A stretch of 30,935 bases of DNA from NCBI GenBank assembly GCA_964571695.1, contig CAZNDG010000034.1:1-30935 (forward strand), given 5' to 3'. Positions 25,675 through 30,935 of the stretch are shown here, in pieces; position 1 is the stretch's first letter; each line of letters starts with the position of its first letter. Below the pieces are notes generated by a model. The model searched no databases, was not told the DNA's origin, and saw only the letters and a list, made by a program, of their open reading frames with translations. A program made the translations under genes and the position numbers. This DNA comes from UBA8958 sp964571695 (GTDB taxonomy: Bacteria; Desulfobacterota; Syntrophia; Syntrophales; UBA8958).

Positions 25675-27269
25675 TAAAGTGTCCTCCCCACGATCCGTTC
25701 GGCGTCCGGCACCCGCAATTCGCCGGAGATCAGCTTGGGTAGCAGTGTGTCGCGGATGGCGGCGAGGATGCTGGTTTCTTGTTCGCTGGCACTTTGCCGA
25801 TGACGGATGGTTGACGACTGAGCATCAAATATTTCGAGAATCTTGTGATCTGGTATTAGTATCAAAGATTTGTAAGCGATGTTGCGATTCAGGCCGGGAA
25901 CGGCGGAATCCGCCCCTAAACTCGCAAGATTCAAGTTTTCAAGTGCATAAGCCAAGTAAGTAAACGGATAAACCAAAGAACGAGGCACAACATAGAATGT
26001 TGTATCGATTGGAAAGAAATCGGAATTGACCCAAGTTATGATGCCGGGATTACCTTTTCGACCTACAACAATGCCAGGCCCTTTAACTAACGCCTCATTA
26101 TGTAAACCCACCTGGCCGTTTGATCCCATCACTGGCACTTGGCCTGCTTGCCGTTGATCGGCTTTCAATGCCTTACCATAAGCAAACTCGCAAACATGCC
26201 CTACAGACCATACCTTCCACCCCTTTGGGATCTTGCCGAGTTCGGAGTCATCAAAGGCGTCGGGAAACAGGGCGGCGATTTCGGGCTTGAGGCCAGGAGG
26301 TTGTTGGCCGGCGGCTTTGGCACGGACGGGGTCAAAGTCCACAAACCAGCTCTTGAAGATCGCCCGTGCCGTTTCCTCAAGCGTCCGGTTCATCCGCCGG
26401 TTCAATTCGATCTTGTCGTCCAGCGCTCCCAGGATGCAGGCGATGGCCTGCTGTTCTTTGATGGGGGGTAGTGGTATTTCGACTCTGTTGATATCTCTAA
26501 TCGGCAACTGTGGTTGTGCGCTTCCGGTACACAGTGATTCAACCTGTACACGGAACAAGTACGATCGCAAGAACATATATAAATATCGAGGGTAAAGTTC
26601 TTGTTCTCGCGCTCTGAAAATGACCATTCCAGAGTTAATGCGAATGTGTTCGTGTTGAATCGAGTCATCAAAATAGGCCACGTTGCCAACTGTGCCCCTT
26701 GTCGTTAAAACGATATCGTAACGGTGCAATTTCCCTTTACGTAAGGCTGCATCTTTCTCCGCTGAAATAAATGCACAGTCAGAAAAATTAAAGCCAGAAG
26801 TTGTAACATTTCCTGCGTTCAAGAACAGACAGTGGCCAACTAATTCAAAGTCTTCCTGCTTAGGATAGTTCTTGCCTCGGTCGCCATCAATGATTTCGAG
26901 GGGACCATCACCAAGCGTAGTTATGCGCCAGTCACCCACCATAGCCGATGTCCTCCAGGTTTGCCGATGCCGGGCAAACCATTCGACGCCATGCCTGCGG
27001 ATATGATCAAGCAGGGCTTGGCTTTCTATCCGATGGTGAATGAGAATGTCAACCCGCTGTGGGATGGAGAGTTCAGCCATGGCATCAGACAAGACGGCTT
27101 GATCATTCATGGTCAAGTCGTTTCCGAACAAGGCAATATCCACATCTGAAGTGGTCGTGAAAGTTCCCATGGCGCGGGATCCGAAGAGAACGATTCGATC
27201 GACTCGCGGATTGGCCGCCAGCTTCTCTATGATCGCTTCGCGATGACTGGGCTTGAGACCATCCGTCAT
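25674..27269 (-). CDS. hsdS: MntA-like nucleotidyltransferase antitoxin fused to type I specificity subunit HsdS
   Basis: Residues 1-105 form a minimal nucleotidyltransferase: LFGSRAMGTFTTTSDVDIAL with Gly30-Ser31 and Asp42/Asp44, and third Asp74 in RVDILI. This is the GSx10DxD signature of MntA antitoxins. From Met110 (MVGDWRITTLGDG) the protein is a normal HsdS: target domain 1 at about 113-265, central repeat with PLPPIKEQQAIACILGALDD and ETARAIFKSWFVDF, target domain 2 at about 345-480, and C-terminal repeat with AAIRDTLLPKLISGELRV. There is no stop between the two parts. An internal start at ATG 26942 with GGAGG eight bases before it could also give a free 422-residue HsdS. The start at 27269 overlaps the hepT stop (ATGA). 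Confidence 0.9.
   Translation of the reverse strand: MTDGLKPSHREAIIEKLAANPRVDRIVLFGSRAMGTFTTTSDVDIALFGNDLTMNDQAVLSDAMAELSIPQRVDILIHHRIESQALLDHIRRHGVEWFARHRQTWRTSAMVGDWRITTLGDGPLEIIDGDRGKNYPKQEDFELVGHCLFLNAGNVTTSGFNFSDCAFISAEKDAALRKGKLHRYDIVLTTRGTVGNVAYFDDSIQHEHIRINSGMVIFRAREQELYPRYLYMFLRSYLFRVQVESLCTGSAQPQLPIRDINRVEIPLPPIKEQQAIACILGALDDKIELNRRMNRTLEETARAIFKSWFVDFDPVRAKAAGQQPPGLKPEIAALFPDAFDDSELGKIPKGWKVWSVGHVCEFAYGKALKADQRQAGQVPVMGSNGQVGLHNEALVKGPGIVVGRKGNPGIITWVNSDFFPIDTTFYVVPRSLVYPFTYLAYALENLNLASLGADSAVPGLNRNIAYKSLILIPDHKILEIFDAQSSTIRHRQSASEQETSILAAIRDTLLPKLISGELRVPDAERIVGRTL
26939..26956 (-). promoter_or_regulatory. Internal ribosome binding site and start codon for free HsdS, within an HsdM-tail-like sequence
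   Basis: On the minus strand GGAGGACATCGGCTATGG holds the ribosome binding site GGAGG and the ATG at 26942-26940. In another frame the surrounding DNA reads ANLEDIGYGG-stop, the same last ten residues as HsdM at 28455. So this is a relic of an hsdM end that overlapped the original hsdS start. Confidence 0.75.
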
Positions 27270-27682
27270 GATTGCTGTTTCCTCAAAAGAAGACGGTCAT
27301 ACAAGACGCGAAATACAGGAGCATAAACCTGCTTAACCAGACGCTCAGCCTCTTCCGCGTTTTTCAGGTCGTAGGTGTGACTGAGCACATTGCGTTTGGT
27401 CAAGGCATCTAGCAAGGCTTCCGTATCATCTTCCGTGAGATATTCGGCCTCAAACGCCTTGCGAACGGCTTCCCGCGGGGTCTTTGTATCAAAGCCTTCG
27501 TAGAACAGCAGATCTTTCAGCGTATTCCACGCCAGCTCCATCGTAAACTCGAACATCTTGACGAGTCCGGCGCGTTCCAGGTCAGAGTACTCGTTTTTAA
27601 CGCAAGCGGTCTCCAGTTGAGCCAACGCCTTGCCGTAATTTTCCAGCCGTTGCTGCCAACGGATTTCGTCACTGTTTGCCAT
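27266..27682 (-). CDS. HepT-like HEPN toxin (HI0074 family nucleotidyltransferase partner)
   Basis: The 138-residue, mostly helical protein begins MANSDEIRWQQRLENYGKAL and contains VKMFEFTMELAWNTLKDLL and ALTKRNVLSHTYDLKNAEE. The latter carries the HEPN RNase motif Rx4H (Arg97, His102) followed by Tyr104, giving Rx4HxY. In HepT/MntA systems MntA adds AMP to that tyrosine and silences the HEPN RNase. The length and motifs match the HI0074 family. It is translationally coupled to the MNT-HsdS gene. The start at 27682 has GGAGG eight bases upstream, within the second copy of the HsdM-tail-like box. The toxin role is inferred from the family. Confidence 0.88.
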   Translation of the reverse strand: MANSDEIRWQQRLENYGKALAQLETACVKNEYSDLERAGLVKMFEFTMELAWNTLKDLLFYEGFDTKTPREAVRKAFEAEYLTEDDTEALLDALTKRNVLSHTYDLKNAEEAERLVKQVYAPVFRVLYDRLLLRKQQS

Positions 27683-27696
27683 AGCCTACGTCCTCC
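27679..27696 (-). promoter_or_regulatory. Ribosome binding/start box of hepT, second copy of the HsdM-tail-like sequence
   Basis: On the minus strand GGAGGACGTAGGCTATGG differs at two positions from the box at 26939-26956. In another frame it reads KMEDVGYGKQ-stop, resembling the HsdM end LEDIGYGG-stop. The ATG is the hepT start. Confidence 0.7.
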
Positions 27697-27745
27697 ATCT
27701 TATTGCTGGGACAAGGAATTGTATTGGCTTGTGTCTGTTCTTTCA

Positions 27746-27831
27746 TGTCCACGGCATGGACACGTCCAGAAAACGTGTCCATAAAATCCAAATACATGGA
27801 TACGTTTATTTTTTGTGTCGATGTCATCGAC
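27746..27831. promoter_or_regulatory. Cluster of three short palindromes upstream of hepT
   Basis: TGTCCA-5-TGGACA lies at 27746-27762, GACACGT-7-ACGTGTC at 27759-27779 and GTCGATG-1-CATCGAC at 27817-27831. They fill the roughly 200-base gap between ORF6N and hepT, where an operator for an autoregulated toxin-antitoxin pair or an internal promoter would be expected. A weak reading frame ending at 27669 also crosses this gap, but it lacks support as a gene. Confidence 0.55.
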
Positions 27832-27884
27832 ATGTTATTTCGACAACAGTTCATACAGATCCACATTCAACAATATAATTATGT

Positions 27885-28415
27885 TCATGATTTATCCGAG
27901 TGAAAGCCGATTCTCCGTTTTGGTTTGACCGGCAGCGCCATCAATTGCCGGATGGCAATAACAAGATTACGGATGTCCACGTCATGGGCATCGAGACGTT
28001 TTTCCAGTTCTGTGAGTTTGCCTGCCATTTCCTTATGGGTAGCCAGCATCTCCCGAAGCTTAACGAACGTCCGGACCACTTGGATACTCACCTTGACCGC
28101 CCGTTCCGATTTGAGGACATTTGCGGCCATGATGGCGCCATGTTCGGTAAAGGCGTAAGGCAGGGTCGGTGAGAACTTCAATCTGTAGAGGTGGTCGCAA
28201 AATGCGACCACCTCGGATTTTTCTTGTCGGGTCAGTTGAAACATGAAATCTTCAGGGAAACGGTCTATGTTGCGCTTGACCTGTTCGTTAAGCCGTTTCG
28301 TGGGCACACCATAAAGCGTAGCCAAGTCCGTATCCAGCATGACACGCTTGCCGCGAATGATCAGAATGGCTTTTTCAATCTGCTGCGCTTGTATAATGGC
28401 TTTTTCATCGGTCAT
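27885..28415 (-). CDS. ORF6N-domain DNA-binding protein
   Basis: The 176-residue protein carries an ORF6N domain at about 10-95: IRGKRVMLDTDLATLYGVPT, LNEQVKRNIDRFPEDFMFQL, then PYAFTEHGAIMAANVL. A C-terminal helical region (FVKLREMLATHKEMAGKLTE) probably forms a coiled coil. ORF6N proteins are related to phage antirepressors of the KilA-N/Bro type and are frequent passengers in type I restriction loci, where their role is unknown. The ATG has GAGGGA upstream. It begins 39 bases after hsdM and is likely in the same transcript. Confidence 0.9.
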   Translation of the reverse strand: MTDEKAIIQAQQIEKAILIIRGKRVMLDTDLATLYGVPTKRLNEQVKRNIDRFPEDFMFQLTRQEKSEVVAFCDHLYRLKFSPTLPYAFTEHGAIMAANVLKSERAVKVSIQVVRTFVKLREMLATHKEMAGKLTELEKRLDAHDVDIRNLVIAIRQLMALPVKPKRRIGFHSDKS

Positions 28416-28454
28416 CGCTCTTCCCTCTTTTTCGACTACACGACGGTAATACTG

Positions 28455-30080
28455 CTATCCTCCATAGCCGATGTCCTCCAGATTGGCCCAGATGAGCTTA
28501 TCGAGCTTGGCGGATTGGGCGGTATGCGCGCGGAGTTCGGCGGTCAGGCGGGCCATCTTTTCCTCGAAGGGCTCACCGTCGTCCTCCACCTCGGCGGCGC
28601 CGACATAGCGGCCCGGCGTCAGGATGTGGTTGTGATGACGGATATCATCGAGGGTAGTGCTTTTGCAGAAACCGGGAATATCGGCATATTCCGGTAGGGG
28701 CGACGCATGTAGGGGCGACGCATGCGTCGCCCCTACATGCCCCCGCCAGGCGTGATAGGTAGCGGCGATCTTCAGAATGTCTTCCTCCGTCAGTTCGCGA
28801 TGGACACGGTCGATCATGGCGCCCAACTTGCGGGCATCGATAAATAGCGTTTGACCGCGCCGGTCGCGATATCCCTCACCCCCGCCTCTTCCAGAGGGCG
28901 AGGAGCCTTTTTTGTCCCGGGCGATGAACCAGAGGCAAACGGGGATCTGTGTGGCGTAGAAGAGCTGCCCGGGCATGGCCACCATGCAGTCCACCAGATC
29001 GGCCTCGATAATGCTCTTACGAATTTCCCCTTCACCGGACTGGTTGGAGGACATGGAGCCGTTGGCGAGGACGAAGCCTGCCATGCCCGTCGGGGCGAGG
29101 TGATGGATAAAGTGCTGAACCCAGGCAAAGTTGGCGTTCCCGGTGGGCGGGATACCGTATTTCCAGCGTTTATCGTCCTTTAGCAGCTCGCCCCGCCAGT
29201 CGCTGTCGTTGAAAGGTGGATTGGCGAGGACATAGTCCGCTTTCAGGTCCGGGTGCAGGTCGCGATGGAAGCTGTCGGCGTGTTCATTACCCAGGTTGTT
29301 CTCGATCTGCCGGATAGCAAGGTTCATCTTGGCCAACCGCCAGGTGGTATGGTTGGATTCCTGGCCGAAGATGCTGACATCGGCCTTTGCCTTTCCTCCA
29401 TTGCCGTTGCCGCTGGTGTGGGCCTTCACGAATTCAACCGACTGGACAAACATGCCGCCCGAACCGCAACATGGGTCATAGACCCGGCCCTTATAGGGGG
29501 CCAGCATCTCCACCAGAACACGGACCACGCAGCGGGGCGTGTAAAACTGGCCGCCCTTCTTACCCTCGGCGCTGGCAAACTGTGAGAGGAAGTACTCATA
29601 GACCCGGCCGAGAATGTCTTTAGAGCGGTTTTCCTTGTCGCCCAAGCCAATATTGCCGATCATGTCGATGAGCTGGCCAAGCCGTTGCTTATCGAGACGC
29701 GGATGGGCGTAGTCCTTGGGCAGCACACTCTTGAGCGAGGGATTGTCGCGTTCGATGGCGAGCATGGCTTCATCAACAGTCTTGCCGATCGTAGGCTGCT
29801 TGGCATGGGCATTGAGGTGTGCCCAGCGGGCTTCCTTCGGCACCCAGAAAATGTTGACAGCCCGGTACTCATCCGGGTCTTCGGGGTCGGCTCCCTGGGC
29901 GCGTTCAGATTCCAATGCGGCATGCTGCTCTTCGAAGGCGTCGGAGATATACTTCAGGAAGATGAGACCGAGGACGACATGCTTATATTCGGCGGCATCC
30001 ATGTTCGAGCGCAGGGCGTCGGCAGCTCGCCAAAGCTCGCTTTCAAAGCCGAGATTAGCACCGTTGTTGTCATTGGCCAT
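28455..30080 (-). CDS. hsdM: Type I restriction-modification methyltransferase HsdM
   Basis: HsdM transfers methyl groups from S-adenosylmethionine to adenine at the site chosen by HsdS. The 541-residue product shows the HsdM N-terminal helical domain (ELWRAADALRSNMDAAEYKH), SAM-binding motif I YDPCCGSGGMF, catalytic motif IV NPPF and KIAATYHAWRG near the end. ATG 30080 is preferred over 30110 because GGAGGA lies eight bases before it and it starts right after the regulator stop. Two repeats are inserted in frame: a REP giving GHVGATHASPLHASPLPEY at about 447-464, and another giving GSSPSGRGGGEGYRDRR at about 392-408. Neither hits a catalytic motif. It ends LEDIGYGG, in DNA that elsewhere serves as a ribosome binding site. 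Confidence 0.97.
   Translation of the reverse strand: MANDNNGANLGFESELWRAADALRSNMDAAEYKHVVLGLIFLKYISDAFEEQHAALESERAQGADPEDPDEYRAVNIFWVPKEARWAHLNAHAKQPTIGKTVDEAMLAIERDNPSLKSVLPKDYAHPRLDKQRLGQLIDMIGNIGLGDKENRSKDILGRVYEYFLSQFASAEGKKGGQFYTPRCVVRVLVEMLAPYKGRVYDPCCGSGGMFVQSVEFVKAHTSGNGNGGKAKADVSIFGQESNHTTWRLAKMNLAIRQIENNLGNEHADSFHRDLHPDLKADYVLANPPFNDSDWRGELLKDDKRWKYGIPPTGNANFAWVQHFIHHLAPTGMAGFVLANGSMSSNQSGEGEIRKSIIEADLVDCMVAMPGQLFYATQIPVCLWFIARDKKGSSPSGRGGGEGYRDRRGQTLFIDARKLGAMIDRVHRELTEEDILKIAATYHAWRGHVGATHASPLHASPLPEYADIPGFCKSTTLDDIRHHNHILTPGRYVGAAEVEDDGEPFEEKMARLTAELRAHTAQSAKLDKLIWANLEDIGYGG
28694..28736. repeat. REP element inside hsdM: half repeat plus 28-bp perfect palindrome
   Basis: A half-copy GTAGGGGCGACGCATG (28694-28709) runs into a full 28-bp palindrome (28709-28736) with the same arms and the CGCATGCG core. 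It is read in frame as VGATHASPLHASPLP. The half-plus-full arrangement resembles that at 25098-25140. Confidence 0.88.
28873..28903. repeat. Second repeat family inside hsdM (SPSGRG-type)
   Basis: The sequence around CCTCACCCCCGCCTCTTCC and AGAGGGCGAGG is an imperfect inverted repeat. On the minus strand it is read in hsdM as SPSGRGGGEG, a peptide that recurs in many bacterial genomes as the translation of an abundant dispersed repeat. It is unrelated to the GATHASP REP and is in frame. Confidence 0.6.
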
Positions 30081-30081
30081 T

Positions 30082-30318
30082 TCAGCGCTCCTCCACAAAG
30101 AATTCATCAAGTAAATCCTGTCCGCGATCTCCCAGAGACCGGAGCAAGTCTGCTATTTGCTTTAGCGCCAGCGGCGATGGCTTGGAGCGGCCGTTCTCCC
30201 AGCGGTTGATGGTCGGAAAGGTCACACCGAGCTTGGCGGCGAATTTTTCCTGGGTGAGTCCAGTGCGTTCACGAAGCGCACGGACCAATCGGGGTATGTC
30301 AGACTGTGCATTCAACAT
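30082..30318 (-). CDS. XRE-family helix-turn-helix regulator of the restriction locus
   Basis: The 78-residue protein has an HTH_3 fold at about 10-62: LRERTGLTQEKFAAKLGVTF, then TINRWENGRSKPSPLALKQI. It is the first gene of the minus-strand locus, one base before the hsdM start, and is preceded by its own promoter and two inverted repeats. This suggests a controller-type or autoregulatory role over the restriction operon. CAGGAG with a four-base gap precedes the ATG. The target sequence is not known. Confidence 0.9.
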   Translation of the reverse strand: MLNAQSDIPRLVRALRERTGLTQEKFAAKLGVTFPTINRWENGRSKPSPLALKQIADLLRSLGDRGQDLLDEFFVEER

Positions 30319-30329
30319 CGTTCTCCTGC

Positions 30330-30348
30330 CAGATCCTTAGCGGATCTG
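30330..30348. promoter_or_regulatory. Inverted repeat in the leader of the XRE gene
   Basis: CAGATCC-TTAGC-GGATCTG is a perfect 7-bp inverted repeat just upstream of the ribosome binding site. It could be an operator for the XRE protein or an mRNA hairpin. A second imperfect site, ATATC-4-GATAT, lies near 30364-30377 between it and the -10 box. Confidence 0.55.
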
Positions 30349-30387
30349 AATGAAATTTATTTTATATCACACGATATGTCATGGGAT

Positions 30388-30416
30388 TTATTATCTGATG
30401 TGGAGAATGATGTCAA
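30388..30416 (-). promoter_or_regulatory. Predicted promoter of the restriction-modification operon
   Basis: On the minus strand TTGACA (30416-30411) and TAATAA (30393-30388) are separated by 17 bases. The start of transcription would fall near 30381, about 60 bases before the XRE start, leaving room for the inverted repeats to act as operators. Confidence 0.65.
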
Positions 30417-30533
30417 CCATGATTTTGTTCCCGGGCCAGGCGGCGTTCCTCTTTCCTCCAGGCGTCGCCGTCGGTGTCCTTAATCCGGGTCCGGGTACCA
30501 TCAACTCCATCATGAGTAAGAAGGTAAAAAAAA

Positions 30534-30735
30534 TTATTTCCGGCGGCGATAGCCGATCTTGACAAGGGCGACAAAAACCAGGAAACCGAGGATGAACAGA
30601 TAGGGAATGGGGGCGCTGGCGGCGGGTTTCCCCACCTCCACCATCTCATAGCCCGCCACCTGCCTGCCCGAGCCGTCGGGGGCCGTCTCCTTGCGGGCCC
30701 GGGAGCTATCCGGATCGACCTGGCGGGGGTCACGC
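30534..30735 (-). pseudogene. C-terminal fragment of an exported or membrane-anchored protein
   Basis: A minus-strand frame without a start reads ERDPRQVDPDSSRARKE, then a Gly/Pro-rich linker and a hydrophobic segment PYLFILGFLVFVALVKIG, ending YRRRK at TAA 30534-30536. The pattern of one transmembrane helix followed by arginines is a typical C-terminal membrane anchor. The gene body is missing: upstream lie an AT-rich tail of the repeat element and the IS91 fragment at 30759. The protein family is not recognised. Confidence 0.5.
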
Positions 30736-30758
30736 TCATTGATTGAATTGAATTATTG

Positions 30759-30935
30759 GGGGAAGCCCTTTAGGGATTCCCAGGCGCACCGGCTCAAGCA
30801 GGCAAGAAGCTTTCTGTCATAGAGAAAATAACGGCGCAGCATCTTCGGGATGCCGAAGACAAAATGCCGGTGTGGGACCTTCTTGAGGACATCCGTGCAG
30901 AGCCATTCGCCGAACTCCACCACGCGCTTCTGATG
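30759..30935 (-). mobile_element. IS91-family transposase fragment, copy 3, running off the window
   Basis: The sequence is identical to 14179-14355 in copy 2 over 177 bases. On the minus strand it encodes HQKRVVEFGEWLCTDVLKKV, then HRHFVFGIPKMLRRYFLYD up to WESLKG. It ends abruptly at an AT-rich motif (TTGATTGAATTGAATTATTG), the tail of the repeated promoter element, so the 3' part of the transposase is missing here. The rest lies outside the window. Confidence 0.9.

Noticed and set aside
27669..27866. 65-codon minus-strand frame between ORF6N and hepT
   Set aside because: It crosses the palindromes, has no ribosome binding site, and its only meaningful part is the HsdM-tail-like end.
25098..28736. 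CRISPR array suggested by repeated GC-rich palindromes
   Set aside because: Copies are few, irregularly spaced and within genes, with no uniform spacers or cas genes; they fit REP elements.
30413..30533. Possible tRNA or other RNA gene suggested by a GTRTRI-like translated motif
   Set aside because: No cloverleaf or T-loop sequence could be formed.
30413..30739. 108-codon minus-strand frame starting MSVTPARS
   Set aside because: Arg/Pro-rich composition suggests a shadow; another frame over the same DNA encodes a convincing transmembrane tail.

Overview
The window looks like a piece of a GC-rich Gram-negative chromosome. The mix of genes suggests a syntrophic or sulfate-reducing deltaproteobacterium (Desulfobacterota, perhaps Syntrophales). 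It contains a trp attenuator, type VI secretion accessory genes, many PAS-domain signalling proteins, large secreted repeat proteins with ASH and dockerin-like domains, IS91-type debris and palindromic GATHASP-type repeats. The taxonomic call is inference; no rRNA or tRNA was found.

Layout. (1) 1-2282, minus: the start of a trp operon, with promoter, a leader peptide carrying three Trp codons, mutually exclusive hairpins, trpE and a 3'-truncated trpG. (2) 2283-5806: gene fragments and a decaying type VI accessory module (pentapeptide, DUF3540, DUF4150/PAAR-like). An IS91-family remnant cuts it at the left, and DUF3540 is frameshifted. (3) 5826-11264: signalling genes. A receiver protein and a receiver-PAS-PAS-HD-GYP protein form a minus-strand pair; a large PAS histidine kinase lies on the plus strand. 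(4) 11303-19306: two very large secreted proteins on the minus strand. Between them are an inactive IS91 copy, a broken branched-chain amino acid binding protein gene and another IS91 scrap. (5) 19597-30416: a minus-strand type I restriction-modification and defence island. In transcription order it reads XRE regulator, hsdM, ORF6N protein, HepT-like HEPN toxin, MntA nucleotidyltransferase fused to HsdS, a REP-associated tyrosine transposase (RAYT), truncated RhuM, an AAA ATPase with a DUF4276 TOPRIM-like partner, and hsdR. (6) 30534-30935: a membrane-tail fragment and a third IS91 fragment.

The most interesting part is the defence island. The HEPN/MNT toxin-antitoxin pair sits between hsdM and hsdS. 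The antitoxin reading frame runs without a stop into HsdS, so the antitoxin domain may be tethered to the DNA-recognition subunit. A near-identical box (an HsdM C-terminal tail that doubles as ribosome binding site and start codon) occurs at three gene junctions and seems to mark where cassettes entered an ancestral hsdM-hsdS pair. REP palindromes lie around and inside the RAYT gene, and have also entered hsdM and hsdR in frame, adding short peptides without breaking the proteins.

A second recurring theme is a promoter-bearing repeat with a TTGAC(G/T)-17-TATA(A/C)T core. It recurs upstream of unrelated minus-strand genes, next to the IS91 fragments.
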